Shown: in pieces, positions 12,301 through 26,070 of the stretch | How positions within the stretch are numbered: the stretch's first letter is position 1 | Layout of the letters: each line of letters begins with the position of its first letter | Assembly (NCBI GenBank): GCA_021904315.1 | Contig: CM038919.1 | Coordinates: 22,547,666 to 22,611,665, forward strand | Length of the DNA stretch: 64,000 nucleotides | Direction: 5' to 3' | DNA from: Sphagnum magellanicum | Lineage: Eukaryota > Streptophyta > Sphagnopsida > Sphagnales > Sphagnaceae | Notes under the pieces: generated by a model | The model's input: only the letters and a program-made list of their open reading frames with translations | Database searches by the model: none | Told to the model about the DNA's origin: nothing | Program-made: the position numbers and the translations under genes

Positions 12301-12340
12301 GTTTCACACTATTAATTAAGAGCTGAATCCAGTCAATTTC

Positions 12341-12505
12341 ACAATTAATTAATTAATTAATTAACTTGGGTTCTGGATGATCAACTGATGGAAAAAATGA
12401 ATTGATTTTGTGCAAATTAAGGATGAAAATATTCAATCACATTACTTACAACTTGAATTCAATTGAATTGAATCTTTTTAATTGAATTGAATTGAATTCA
12501 AATTT
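12341..12505. repeat. AT-rich simple repeats: (TTAA)n and (AATTG)n
   Basis: A run of TTAA units lies at about 12341-12365. A run of TGAAT/AATTG units follows at about 12455-12500. Both are self-complementary or nearly so. No coding signal. Confidence 0.8.
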
Positions 12506-12812
12506 AATTTTTAAAAATGGGATACAAATTAATGTAAAAGGTATTTTAAAAACATGATCATGAATTGTGACTTGGTGTTGGAAAAATAACTCAAAATATT
12601 ATTTTTTGAAATATATCTTTTCATTTCTCTTAATTTGGGAATTGACTGAATAAATTCCATTTGAAACTATCATCTGAAAGGATGACTTATGGAGCCCAAA
12701 GTTTCTCTACCTAAACCAACTCTAATGAATCATTAAAAACTCAATCGATTTCAAAATTAATTAATTAATTCTCTAGGGGAGGTAACCTCAGTTCCTATGA
12801 GGTTTTTATATT

Positions 12813-12986
12813 TTTGGAAATTCAATTTTATCAACATAATATGTAATCAAACATATTACAACATTTTCAAATATTTATTCTCAATTTCATGATTTTTGTT
12901 TACTTTTTGAAATTTAATAGGATCAACACAATATGTAATTTGAAAATATTACAACATTTTCAAAATATTAAATCTCAATTGTATGA

Positions 12987-13025
<39 letters not shown>

Positions 13026-13115
13026 AAATTAGATTTATTAAGATAACATATAATTCAACATTTACAACATGATTCAAACATAATAAGTGGATATTTTACA
13101 ACACATTCAATTATG
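12813..13115. repeat. Diverged tandem repeat of about 93 bp with a 35-bp poly-T inside
   Basis: Three related units start near 12813, 12906 and 13024. They share AATATGTAAT...ATATTACAACATTTTCAAA. The second and third units are separated by an uninterrupted T run at 12989-13023. The T run could be the tail of a minus-strand retroposed sequence, but no element body was recognised next to it. Confidence 0.65.
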
Positions 13116-13499
13116 TATTTTAATATGCTTGAAATCAACTCATGAAACTGGGATTTTCATTAGCTTTGTGAACTACATTTTGGCCCTAAATATATCTCAT
13201 CTTGTCTGTTTGAATGTTGCAAAATTGGAAATTTCATTACCATGTTTGGATGTTGTGAATTTCCTTAACATTAACCCATATCTTTTTAAATAAATTTTAA
13301 AATTTTAAAAATAGTATTTTTATTCATTTTAGGTCAAATGGGAGATGAACTTTGGAGATGGAATTTCATTAATCCCATTTCAATTTTGTCACAATGACAA
13401 TCCAATATGATCTCAATCATCATAGTTCAACAAAAGATACAAAATAAGGTTGGGTTATCTTATGCAAAAAAAATCATAACATCAGTAAGACACATAATG

Positions 13500-15200
13500 G
13501 AGCCCTATCAATAAGCCCTTATCTCAACAATGGAGTTCCTGAAAGCTCTAAGTTCATTTCTTGTGACCTTCATGGAACATTTTTTCTACTTATTTCAAAT
13601 TGTTGCTGCTTTGAACTTTGCCATAAGAGGCGCAGAGCGAGTACAAGATGAGAGCAATTTGTTCTTCTTTCCATTTGCAAGTATGGTGCAGAGAGTTATT
13701 CTGTGTGTGGTGCCACCACTGTTTTTCTGTCATGCTCTAAAGATTTCTAGTTATAGAGTAAACAGGAGAGAGAGGAAAAAAAACCCATAAACATATACAC
13801 ACCCACCTGTGTAAGTTTAACCTAACATCTGTCTTCCAAACCTCGCACAGACAACTGATGGTCTCAGCTAGAAGTTGTGCCAAAATTGGGTTCCATTTCA
13901 TCAAGCAGGAAAATTCATGAAATGATAACACCTAGAAGTACACAAAATTGTAAAGAGAAGAAAGAAGAAGAGCTGAGAAAAGAGAGAAAGGGAAGAATAA
14001 AAAGAAGTAATATACTAACACCAGATCTCTATTTGGGGTTGAGGGTTTAAGGTATGATGCTGAAGTAATGGAAGAATAAGAAGACATACTTACACAACTT
14101 CTCTATTTAGGGTTTAAGGTATGATGCCAAAGAAAGGGGAAGAAGAATAAGAAGAAACATGCTTCCACCACCACGTCTCTGTGTAGGGTTTAGGGTTTAA
14201 GGAATGATGCACAAGAAAGGGAAGAACACGAAGAAGAGACAAAAGAATACCACCTCTCTCTCTTTATGGTTTAGGGTTTAAGGAATGATGCAAAAGAAAG
14301 GGAAGAATAAGAAGAAATATTCTCACACCACCTTTCTATTTAGGGTTAGGGTTTTCAGTAAACAGCGTCCTGCTGCTGCTCCTGTAGCAACAGAGTTGAG
14401 CTTCCGTTGACACTCCAAATTCTTGGCAGAAAAATTGCGAATTTCGCTTTCGAAGTTGATCAGATTCTTCAACATCCTTGCAGCAATTCCTGTTCACCGA
14501 AAAATTGTGAAGAGCTTAGAAGAAGAAATAGCTTGAATACAACAACAATCAATAATGCGGTCCTTTCACGCTCTCTCCGCTCTCTCTCCCTCCCTTCTGC
14601 AGCATTCCTCGCTGATTTGATTATGATAAAAGTAACTCTCAACTCTTGTTGCTCCTAACATAACTGATGAGAATCGCATAGCTTTCACTGTTTTCAAATG
14701 CTATTATAGCTGTTGTTTCAAATCCTCGAATCCCCCTTTCTGTCATTCCCAATTTGCACTCAAGGAAAGCAACAATAAGACGGTGCAACAAAAGTAATAG
14801 AAAACAATAAATGGAAATAGAAGACAAAGCAATGTGATCCAGAAAGTGGGCTTCTCCGACTTGATGGACTTCTTTAAAGCTTTCCCTCTTCTCTTCTGGA
14901 AACAAGTTATACAACAATTCAAAGAAAAGCCTCCAAGATTTTTCTTAGTGAATGAATTTGTTGGAGGTATGCTTCTAAAGCATGAAATCCTGCAAAGTGT
15001 TCTGTTCTTCAAAATTCCTCGCATCATTTGTAATTTTCTTTCCCATGACACCAGTGCAAATGTACCTGTTGGGCATCATGAAAAAAACATTAGAAAATTA
15101 AAACCACATCTATTTTTACACTCGGAAAAAAAAATCACCGTATTTCTACCTTTAATTCTTAGTAAGTAGCCAAAAATATAGAATGATGATTAAAGAGTTG
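13500..15200. other. Unassigned region, partly exon-like, no recognised gene
   Basis: Between the AT-rich blocks this stretch has more balanced composition and CT-rich tracts (about 14565-14600) like those in plant 5' UTRs. Several ORFs of 60-110 residues occur on both strands, for example 13530-13790 (+), 14834-15169 (+) and 14743-15051 (-). None matches a family I know or shares splice-consistent neighbours. It could be a non-coding transcript, a decayed gene or chance. Confidence 0.3.
14020..14350. repeat. Tandem repeat of about 67-83 bp carrying TTTAGGG-type motifs
   Basis: Four units can be aligned on the anchor GGTTTAAGG(T/A)ATGATGC at about 14045, 14112, 14195 and 14276. Each is followed by AAGAAAGGGAAGAA-type purine-rich sequence and a CACCTCTCT-type segment. 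Every unit contains one or two plant telomere-like GGGTTTAGGG motifs. Confidence 0.75.
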
Positions 15201-16947
15201 TACTTTGATATCTGATTTGTCGCCAAAATTTGGCTAAATCTTCTGAAAAAAAGCTTATGGTGACCAAATCCAGTGTTGGCCAGTTCTTTACTTTTATGGA
15301 AAAATTGTCACAATTTTTCACAATTAAATAAATAATAAATTAAATTGGAAAATTTTTAATAAATTCTGAAAAAAATTAAATTTTAAAATAAAATTGGAAT
15401 TGTCTTGGTTCTGGTTCCAGTTTTGCACATAATTAGTAGAACCAGGAATTAGGGTTCCAGGTCTGATTCTTGAAATAAATAAATAAATTCCAGTTTGAGT
15501 CCTTGTTCTTTTTGTGAAATGATGTATCTTGGTTTTGGTTCCTCACATAAATGGAACTGGGGTTTAGCCAAAACTGGGAATCCTGTTTTGGTTTTGATTC
15601 TTCCATCAAAAATAAAATGTTATTCCAATTTTTGGGTTCTGAAAATCATTCTCGGTTTGGACCCCCATTCCTTCTAAATGGAATGGGATACACTAAGTGA
15701 AACCCTTCAAAACCACTTCATTTTTTTAATTTTTGATTCTTAATTGTGTTTTAAAAGGCTAATTTGGAGATTGTTATCATTGTTAGCTATTTTGAAAAAA
15801 AGGTGTTGAACTAAACAAGGGGTGTGTCGCACCATGGCCTTGCCATTTACATTAAAAAGTATGTTAAGGCAAAAGAAGAATTATGGAAATTCAATATTGC
15901 ACCATGCAGAAATATAACCTTCTTCAAAATCCTCTCCAAAAGAAACCAAAATCCTTGGAAACTTTGTAACTAATCTCAAGTTTCAACACAAGCCAAAATA
16001 TCATCTTTCAAATATCCTTATATAAAACTAGACCTATTACTTAGGGGCCAAAATCCATTAAGCTACTATATTCTATAATGAATCTAAACACAATATAGGG
16101 GTCTTGGAGGCTTAGGATTCAAAGGTTCTAAACTCAAACCACCTACCCATTTGCAACATGTCTAGCATAGCCAATTGTTCTAGATTTTTATCAAACAAAA
16201 GTTAGAACATATGACATCCTTTTGGGCCACATTTTTTGAGGAAAATCCCAAAGCATAAACAGAGTTGAAACCCATTTCACATTAAACAAGTTTCCAATAG
16301 TCAAAAGTACTCAAGAAACCTGAAAAATGTTAGAGAAACACACACACCCACAAATATATTTTGATAAGAATGGGAAACATATTTAACAAGCTAGAGTTAG
16401 GACCATTGCTTCTTAGCATGAAATCAAACCACAAATTGGGAAGGTTGGTAGGAGGCATAATGAATGACTTGTAAGCAACCCACCTCCCGACAAAATGTGT
16501 ATCACAACAATCAAAATGAATATCTCTTTGAAAAAAATTGTATTGGAGAAATCAAAACTATGATGTCGATCTAATGCACCGATGACCAACAATTTGGTTT
16601 ATGTAAACCCCATCGTCGTGTTGACCCTCCAATCAACATGTACTTGCCACATTGAATGTGGCACCCACATTACCAAAAATCACAACCATGACCAATAAGT
16701 GAACTAAGATAGACAACCCTCGTGATATCCGTGCATTGCCCCCGCCCCCATAACTTTGTTGCACAAAAGTTGGCCAGCTTTCATCGTGCACACAATTTCA
16801 AAACATCTCCTTGCTTGTCATGTAGAAGGGTTTCATGTTACATGCCACTTGTGAAATTAACACCAATTAGATGGCATTTCATTTGGGCACATTCATTGGT
16901 CAATTGTAGCCTTCAAGTATCGAGAAGTATATCATGGGTTAGGGCTT
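15201..16947. other. AT-rich intergenic DNA, no gene seen
   Basis: I see short homopolymer runs and low-complexity stretches only. No ORF is convincing. Confidence 0.5.
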
Positions 16948-17062
16948 GGAAGTTTGGTTTTTCTTATTATTTCACCATATTTAACACTCATATTGTGGGA
17001 AGTTTGGTTTTTCTTATTATTTCGCCATATTTAACACTCATATTGTGGGAAGTTTGATTTTT
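16948..17062. repeat. Recent 50-bp tandem duplication, 2.3 copies
   Basis: The unit beginning ggaagtttggtttttc starts at 16948, 16998 and 17048. The first two copies differ at one position (ttcaccat versus ttcgccat), so the duplication is young compared with other arrays here. Confidence 0.9.
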
Positions 17063-20000
17063 GTGAACAAACATGAATATAACTTTGGGCATCAGCTAGA
17101 ATAACTTGACTTAATTAAACCCCATTTTATTGCCATACAGTTCATGCTTAATTTCACTTGAACAAATTGTTTTTCAATCTTTCTCATGTTCCTTCCCCAC
17201 CCCTTGCACCTTAGTGTGCCGTGCATGTATGATGGGGCCATTTGGATTTTGGGATCTAGGCAATCTACTTTGGGGTGGAGATTTCGTGTCCAACCCAAAA
17301 GAAAGGCAACCTATCCAAAGTCTACCAAAAGGAATGGGAATATGCCAGTAGGGTCTTTTTATGTGTAGGGTAAGACCCCAAGGTGGGGCCATTCCCAAAA
17401 GAAGGGGCCTAAGACATATGAAGGGGTAAACAATTGTTCCTAGAATGCTACTACTTGTGCTTACTTAAAACTACCATATAAAAAGGAATTGTTTTGTTCT
17501 TGGTTTCTCTTGTTGCACCTGGATTGTAAATGCATCCAATTAGAACTTTGATGATCATATGAAAGATTGAGAATAGCATGCACGGATGGTATTCGATGAC
17601 TCAAATGTCATGTACTCACAAAGTAGCTTAAAGGACAATCAATCTCCCATATAGCTAGCTTCAAAGGCAATCGATCGCCCATATTGGTGTGTAAAATCCA
17701 ACAAATTGTTATTTAACAAATTGAACATAAGATAAAACCAAACTCTTGAGAATCCAACAAATTGTTTGATTTGCTTTGAGGTGTAAATTGGCACATGCAT
17801 TTGACCCAATTTACTCAAATGGCACCCACTTTTGCACCATTGCATGGTACTACCTTCCATCTCCACTCAATTTCCAACCTTGAAACGGTTTTAAGTATGA
17901 GACTTTTGGAAAGTCCATGCCTTAGATTTTTTGTGGTTTTGTACTTCGCTCTTTTATGGTATGGTACAAATTGCACTATTCATCCCCAAATGTGCTTTTG
18001 CAAATGGTGTTGTTGTTGGGTCATTGGTCCGGTCCCCCTTACCCCAATATTACTTTTGTAGCATCACCATATCACAAAAGTAATGGGCGGCCAATCCGTT
18101 GCTTTTAGGAACTACATGATTCCAACAACTTACGAGGCAAAATGGGCATTTCAACTACATGGGAGGGGGGGGAGGGGGGGCCAATGTTGTTGGCTTTTGG
18201 CAGCTTTGTCACAAAACTAATCCCGGGGAATCCATTGCTTTCTATAAGGAAAATGCCTATCTCACTCCACTCGGATGCAAGAATTTTTTTTAAAAAAATT
18301 CAAGTCATACTGAAATTTTTTTTCTTTTGAAAAACCACCAAATTCATCGGTGCAAAACAAGCATATTGTGACTTGTATGAGTACAAACCACTATAAGCAG
18401 CTCGGATCAAATATATTGGTGGTCTAATCCCAGCCATAAGGTGAGGAGTTTCCAAATAACCATAAGGTTTTTTGGGTTGTCGGTCTCGGTTTTGCTCTTG
18501 TCGGCTCAAAGACACTCTATACCCGCATTGTACAGTTATAAATGGTTATTTTTGCTTAACCTTCTGAAAAAACTTTAAAAAGTAGAAATAATACCATAAT
18601 ACTATCATGCTTTATTATTATTTTTTAAATAAGAGTATATTGCACATAAGAGATACTTTAGCCCATAATTAAACTAGGGTCCTTTTAGGAAGGAAACATT
18701 TAGGATTGGAAAATACCCAAAACCACATTATTTAGACTTTGCTCCCAAAAATATGCACCTCTTAGCTCCTCATATTTGACAAGGAAAATTAACATGCCCT
18801 CTTCATAATTTATGTTCCTTAGCAATGAAATTCATATACAAAGTTCAACTTGGTTCACGAAAGTATGTACTAATAATAAGTTGGTTATACATAAATGTAC
18901 ATCCCATAGGTATATTTGAGTACAAAACATAACCACCCAACATGGGTACACTCCACTCGTGGGCAAGTATAAAGTTTGTTGGAGGATATATAGCATAATA
19001 TAGATAACGGTATTAAGGAGCAGATCAATCGGACTTTATGAAATATTAAGGTCAATAATGAATTTTTGAACTAGGTGAACATAGAAGGGTTCATCCCGAA
19101 CAAAACAACCCACATGATCACATTAACAAAGTCTAACTTGTACTAAGAGATGGTGAACAATTTGTTACATGTCCCAAATCTTTCCTCACAATAACCAAAA
19201 CTTTGAGATTTTTGCAATCTAACTAATAGGTGTCCAAAAATATTACAAAGACGCAAAGAGTCAAACCTCTCTTGAATTGTTTTGAGGTCCTTGGCTTTTT
19301 ACCCAACCCCACAATTGCAAAATGCCACTCAAATGCACCTACAAAACAACACACTAACTCACATTCTATACTCTACTTCACCACCATTTCTTCAAAACAA
19401 TTTTATTTCAAAATGATTTTCCAAGGGAATTCTCAAAATATCACAACAAACTTCTTGAACCAAGCCTAACACAAGTATATTGATACACCAACAAACACAC
19501 AAGACATATTCTTAACTCTTCTTACATGAACTTATTCAAGGAAATCCAAGCACCAAACTCCAATCACAATGCCATTGACATGCACGCAAAGGGTGTATTT
19601 TCTAGTTCCTTATATTGGAACAAGAGGGGCATATGGGAAATCTGGGATAAGATTAGGATGAGCTTCTCATGTTGAGTTCACAAACACATTCAAATGCATA
19701 ACCCAAAATAAGAGGGCAAATTGTGCATTTGGAGCCAAATTCTAGACGAATTTGTTTTGGACTCATCTAAATTCATACATTTCAAATTTGGTAGGAGGCA
19801 CCACCCTCCTTCATATAATATATTATATGATTAATGATGGGGATTACATTGGAATGACTAAAATTTTTGGGATTCACAAGTGAAAGCCCCAAAAAAAATT
19901 TAAGTTGTGTGTCCAACAACATTCTAAGTTCACAACACTTACATATGAACTTTGATGGAGGAACTCCAAATTGCAAAGTTGTAGCCCTCAATCAAATCAT

Positions 20001-20790
20001 TCTAGTATTGTATCGCATGTTCCAATCTTAGATCATTTGACCTTCATTTTTTATTTTTAATGGTTAATAGTCAAACTACATATGTCACTCCTAATCTTTC
20101 TTTTGGTCATAACTTGCATTCAAATCTCCAAATAAAAAATGTAACCCACTTTCAATGTCTAAATTTCATGGCCTTTACAAATGTTTTTAAAAAGTTCAAT
20201 TTGGATAAGATTCATTATTTGTAGCTTAAACCCAAAATTTCAGAACATCCATAGGACTACTTGAACTCCAAAAATGGAAATTCACTTGGGAATGTTAAGA
20301 TTGAATTTTTTTTTGCATCAATCATAAAACATTCTCCCAACCCACTTACCTCTTTTTATTTCCTATCTTTACTTTTGGGCATATTTTTACTTGGAAACAT
20401 GTAATTTTCTTCACCTTGAAAATGACATTTTGTTGTCCTTCTTAATGTTTGTCACACACGTAAATTAAAGTTGTGACAACCATCTTCTATTGAAATTAAA
20501 AATCTTCTAATGCAAATTCAATTTTCAACCATGTATCCATTAAAAATAAGGCAAAAGCACAACTTGAAAAAACTTAAAAAACTTAACAAATAAAAAACTT
20601 AATAATGAACAAAAATTAAACAATTTTATTGTTTGAACAAAACATGAAACAAGTTAAACATGAGATGAACTAAAAGTATAAAGGCCATAACTTGTGTTAA
20701 CAAAATTAAAAGGTGATACCTTCCAAACTTTTTCTTATACTATCTAATGAAACCTTTTAAAGGATCATCAACCTTAGAAAGTTCCACCAA
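17063..20790. other. AT-rich intergenic DNA, no recognised gene
   Basis: Overlapping short ORFs on both strands at 17092-18061 have no recognisable domain. The rest is AT-rich with no coding signal. An old, unrecognisable transposon cannot be excluded. Confidence 0.4.
18161..18180 (+). other. G-run with quadruplex potential
   Basis: A 20-base run of G broken by two A residues, in otherwise AT-rich DNA. G runs of 3, 8 and 7 could form a G-quadruplex; this is inferred from composition only. Confidence 0.5.
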
Positions 20791-20799
20791 CCAAACCTT

Positions 20800-21360
20800 C
20801 TATAAATTTACACTAAATAATTTTTTTAAAGCTTCCACCAACCACATTTTCTAGAAGCTTTTGTTGACCACATCTTTTATAAACTATCATCAATCACATC
20901 ATCTACAAACCTCCATCAATTATTCCTTTAGAAAAAATTACATCTTTTTTTTTTTGAAACTTATGTTAGTTTTACATCTTTTTAAAACTTTCAAACATAT
21001 TTTTCATGAATCTTTCTAGAAACTTTTAAGGATATTTTTCAATGATCTTTTTAAAAACTTCTAAGTATCTTCTTCAACTATCTTTCTAGAAATTTCCAAA
21101 CATATTCTTCATAGATCTTTCTAAAAATTTCTATGAATATTTTCCAACAATCTTTCTAGAAACTTTTAAAAACCACCAAACATAATTTTTCATGGATCTT
21201 TTTTAAATTTTCTAAACATATTCTTCAACAACTTTTCTACAAACTTTTTAAAACCTTTATACATATTCTTCATGGATTTTTCTAAAACATTAAAACTTCT
21301 AAACATATTTCTTAAAGATCTTTTTGAAATTTTCTTTAAAAGATATTTATTATTATTTTT
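20800..21360. repeat. Degenerate AT-rich repeat with recurrent TTCTAGAA cores
   Basis: The phrase (C/A)AAACATATTCTTCA(T/A)(G/A)GATCTTTCTAGAAACTT recurs about ten times with a spacing of about 40-60 bp and heavy divergence. Several units contain the palindrome TTTCTAGAAA, which resembles an nTTCnnGAAn heat-shock element. No ORF runs through it. Confidence 0.6.
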
Positions 21361-23959
21361 TGGTGATAATATCCCCTTAATATCATGACAATAACCACAT
21401 TCATACCTTGATTAACTTACAAGTTTCATAATGATATCTCTCCTTCCTCACATTTTCCAACTTATCTTCACGTTCAACACCTCAAAACCATAATAAGTAT
21501 AATATTTCTCACAAAACTTCAAGGTCTTTTGTGGGTAAGAATTTATGGACACAACCAATCACAAAATGCGTATCTTCTTTGTTTCGATATTTTGATAAAT
21601 CAACAAAAACATAAATATCAAGACACACTTAACCCTTTAATTGACAAAATGGAAACTACATAGCTCAACATCAAACATGTCACTCTCACTTTAAAAACCC
21701 AACAACCCAATTTCCTCCTAATCACATTTTTTATTTGTTTTGTGACATTGCTTTACGTTGTCATCACTCCTTTGTGTTTTCTTCAATGAATACATTTCAT
21801 GAATTCTAGAAAGTCTACACAATAAAAAATAAATACATCCATGAAAACCCACCAAGCATCCTAGCAAAATCACATTCAATTCCTAATAAAAAATCACAAC
21901 TAAATTACTTCCATTCGAAATTGACACCCTCAAAACTTTTCCACATCCCATTTTATTCACCTCAACAAAGCAATAACATCAAATAGATCACATTTGCCAA
22001 CTTTCCATGTGCCATAAGCTCTACCATCACCACATGCAACCAAAGCCCCAAAAACAAGTTCTTTACATGCAAACACAAAAAAATAATAAACTTGCACGAA
22101 CATTCATCCTTCACATGAAAAAATGCATCTTCAACTTACCTTTTAGAATTAACCTCAACATCATTCTCACATTTTAAACCAAAAGTAGATGTGACTATTC
22201 CAAAACCTAACCCCCATTTACCGAACAATATTTTGTAATCAAGCTTCAACTCCTTCATTCGAAGTCAATATTGCATTATTGGTATAAGATGGAGGTGAAA
22301 ATCAAGCTTAAATGCTGAAAAGCTTCTTAATGCTAAAATTTTAAATATGTAATGAAAGTTAAACCCTATTGTTCACGGATTAGTTGTTTATGATAACTTG
22401 TGTCACATTATTGAAATGAAACAAAACATGACTAAATGAGGCGGGGGGGAAGGAGATTGAAGGAAGGAGGAAGAAGGTAATATAAATTTCAATGATTTTA
22501 TCAACAATGCATCAAAAACAATTTCAAAATGTAATCTTTTCTTGAGGCTTCTATGCATTTTTGCCAACCTTCATTCTAGGCATTGGAAATCCAATGGTAA
22601 TAATCTTTTCACATAATCCTAATATTCAATTGTTATCCAAACTATAAAAAAATGGAAATTTCTTTTAGACTATTTATTTTCTTTCTCAAAAAACTTTGAT
22701 TGGCAAATGATAAACCATATGCCCACCCAACATTGGTACACACTACACATGTCTTGGTTTCTATTTTATGATATATATGTAACTATTTTCTTAAAATTGG
22801 GCATTGAAAAAAAGGTGACCAAATTTTATACAAGTTTTGATGGTTCAAAATCTTCATCTAATTAGTTTGTGTTCTAAAATAGTAGCACATATGTTATTTT
22901 TAAGGAAAACCCTAATTTTGGGTAGGTAAATCTTTACTTAGACATTTGATGGGTAAATATAAAGACAATATGCCTCATGTAAGCTGATAAAATTTTCCTA
23001 TTAACCTTTCAATTACTGTAAAGCATAGGCCACATTTTAAAATATTGTCCTAATATTAACTTTGTATATTAGTGGCAATGTTTTTAAATAGATGCAACAC
23101 CATAAAATAAGCATTAAAATAATAATAGAGTTGGTTTTTGCTACATGTTCTACATGTTCACATGGTGTTAGGTGTTAAGACAAACATGACTTACCATGTT
23201 TTTATTTCTCACATGTTCACACTCCAAGTTTATAATTTAGCCTTTGTAGTTAGATCACACATCTTTCTTTGACCATCATCAAAGTTGATCCAATCTAAAA
23301 TTTCGTTAAAGAAATAATGTTTTATATTTTAAAGAAGCTAAAACCTTAAGTGAAAGAAAAAGACATTAGATGCCATTTAATAAAATTATGAAAAAAATAA
23401 AAAATGTCACATGCCATTTATAAACTTGCAAGAATCTTTCAAGAAAATCAATCCCATGACTTTAAGTCAATTTAGTGATTTCACTAACCATGTTTTGTTA
23501 AATATAATTTAATTATTGATTGCAAATTTTGAAATATTTTAGTTGTGTTCACAATATTTATTCATGAACCTTAGTTATTTTGTCTTTAATTTGTAAGTTG
23601 GTTGTGCGGATCAATCAATAAACTTAACAATCAATTTGCTTCCATTTTCAATAGCTTGTACCATTTCCTTGTGAACAAAAAATCACATCCTCTTCATGTC
23701 AATGCTTCTTAATCATTTAGTTGATTCATCTAACTTGTTTCTTTGGGTGAAAGGGTATGATTTTTGAGAACATTTTAAGGAATCATTTTTGTAGGACATG
23801 TCATTGGAATTTGATTGGCAATAGGTTTGGTTAGATATTTAAAAAAAGATGTCATTGGAATTTGATTAACAGTGAGTTTGGTCAAATTTTGATGAGGAGA
23901 TGTTATTAGATTACTTCATGTAGCTAGTTTATGGTTCAATTGACATGGTGATAAAAATC
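21361..23959. other. AT-rich intergenic DNA, no gene seen
   Basis: No protein-like frame was found. A local duplication of about 65 bp beginning atgtcattggaatttgatt lies near 23808 and 23860. The right edge may include the 3' UTR of the minus-strand LINE. Confidence 0.5.
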
Positions 23960-26070
23960 ATTTTTAATTTGAAGAAACAATTTACCTTGGAAAACCTGGA
24001 GCACATATATGGAGCCACCAAAGCCCAACTCCCTAGAAAAATAGATGGGGCACAATCTTTCATAAACAAAACAATTATATCATTAAAGGAGATTGGAAGT
24101 TGGGCCTAACACTTTGTTAAAAGGCCTGGAATAGACTCCCATGACCTTAGTCCCATAATGTCCCCACATATCTGCATAACTCTATTGTTGAAACTTGCTA
24201 AAAGAGATAGGAAGGGAAAAAAAAAGGTATTGTCTAAGTGAGATAAAAAGGTTGACAAGTGACAGATGAAAATAAAATGCCCAAAGCAACATGTGCATCT
24301 CCCAAGAGAAGAAAATCATTGATATGTGACAGGTCCTAAGATGAAGCCTCATCCAAAAAATGTGTAACAAAGTTCAAAAAACCCATTGGCACACCCAAAA
24401 TGCGTAAGCCATTTGTGACCAAAATGCAGCTTTGAAAACTCTTTATGCCCAAAGAAATCCATGATAGATTCTAAAGCTTGCACTTTGACATTTTAACCTT
24501 AATCCCAACTAAGGTTAACTAGGTCAAAAAGTGGTCAAAGGCAAGGATAGTTTCATTCATAAGGGGCCCACGATGTGGGTACTGTTTGTTAGGGATGGAA
24601 AGACACGATTGGGGGCCCATGTAATGATCTCTAGGAATGTTTGATAATTGGCCAAGGTAAATAAAAGACCTTTTTAGGGGTCACCTTGCTTCATGCTTGT
24701 AGATGATTCAATAATGGTGACCCCTTATTCATGTTGTTTAAGTTGGTAGTAAAGAGAAAAATGAACACCATAAAACAACTTAATAAAAAGGATATAATTC
24801 ATAAAAGGAACCCTAACATCTCGTAACTTTCTAAAAATAATAGTGTGAAAAAGGTTATTAAAAACATTTTCAACATTGATTTGCATCATAACTCAATTAG
24901 GGTGTAGGTCGAAGAGGGTTTTAATGCCAAAATGGATGGTCTCACACCCCTAGGGGTTGATATTTCAAACTGACTAGGGGATAAGTGCTCTTGAAGTAGC
25001 CCTTGAAGCTATAAGACAATGGAACGACTAATAAGTTGAAAAAACACCTCACCTATGTCAATAGGACGAAAACTTTTAGTGTTTTTTGCCATTGCCAACA
25101 ATATGTTAGTTCCCATAGGCAATAATAGTAGAAGCCTAAAATAATTTTGAAATCCCCAAGGCTAGGTCCTTTGGTATGAAGCATCCCGAAAGATGTTCAT
25201 AAAACATCCCAAATAGCCCACCCGAAGATAAATGGGGAGTAGTGGTTAAAGCTTGTACAAACAAAGTCATGTATAGGATAAAGATGTGTTCAAATTAATA
25301 ATTTTTAAAAAATGGAGGGACATGGTTTAATGGAAGGGGGTGCAATTGACACCAAGTTGCAATGATGTCATTTGAAAGAATAACTGGCGTCATGGGCTAA
25401 AAAGCTATAAAAACATGATTATATTCTTCGGCTCCACCCAAAGTTAGACATTGGCAAAGATGGCTAGTCAAAGAATTATCCAATGAGCGGTGGGAACGGG
25501 GAGCACATGAGGCATGAGAGGACTCCTCTTAAAGAGAAGATTAATCACTTACCATAAACCTCTTAAGGTGAAATTTATTTTTCATTAACCTAAATGACCT
25601 TTTCGATATAGCACAAACACCAACGTGGCAACATGAGGAAAAGGAACCATGTTAACTCATCCATTGGATCTTGAACAATTTAGTCAAGGAATAAGCGAAA
25701 AGCCTGCTTGACCTCATTCTGAATGGTTCAAAGGATCTTATGAAACAAATGAGGGCATGCAAAATGAACTTTAAACAACCCCAAAATGAAGCTAGGCTGA
25801 ACTTTAAAATGACCTCAAGAAGTAATAGGGATAAAATTAAGGTGTAACATAGGAGTAGAAGACCCAACAAAGACAAAACAACCTAGTTAGCTTGGGAGGC
25901 AAGGTTGACATGAAGATGAGCACTCTTAACATGCTTCAAAAAACTACTTAAAGTGCAAAGGCCGGAGCAATGTGGACAAGGGGCATCTTGAACCAACGAA
26001 GATGCAAAGAGGGAGCCATACAAAAAAAGGCTACACCCAAAACACATTAGGATGCAAAAGCCCAAGAAGC
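23960..26070 (-). mobile_element. Decayed non-LTR retrotransposon (LINE), ZnF/REL-type family, copy 2
   Basis: Read on the minus strand from 26070 downward it starts with a C2H2-type finger (CPHCSGLCTLSSFLKH then H, about 25985-25910). Further segments are MRSSRLFAYSLTKLFKIQW (about 25700), FRPIDIGEVFFQLISRSI (about 25060), STSMKQGDP (about 24690) and FPSLTNSTHIVGPL (about 24590). DLSHINDFLLLGDAHVALG (about 24320) and FLGSWALVAPYMCSRFSK (about 24010) follow. The last two and the RT blocks match the order and wording of copy 1, so both belong to one family. In the catalytic box the ADD is replaced by TNS, and stops and frame shifts are frequent, so it is dead. It has the N-terminal finger that copy 1 does not show, while copy 1 keeps the C-terminal domain. 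Confidence 0.82.

Noticed and set aside
12989-13023. Poly-T as the tail of a minus-strand retroposed gene
   Set aside because: No exon-like or gene-like sequence adjoins it, and the same repeat unit lies on both sides, so slippage inside a tandem repeat is simpler.
18161-18180. G-run as a regulatory element
   Set aside because: It lies in intergenic DNA with no gene nearby, so only the structural potential is noted.
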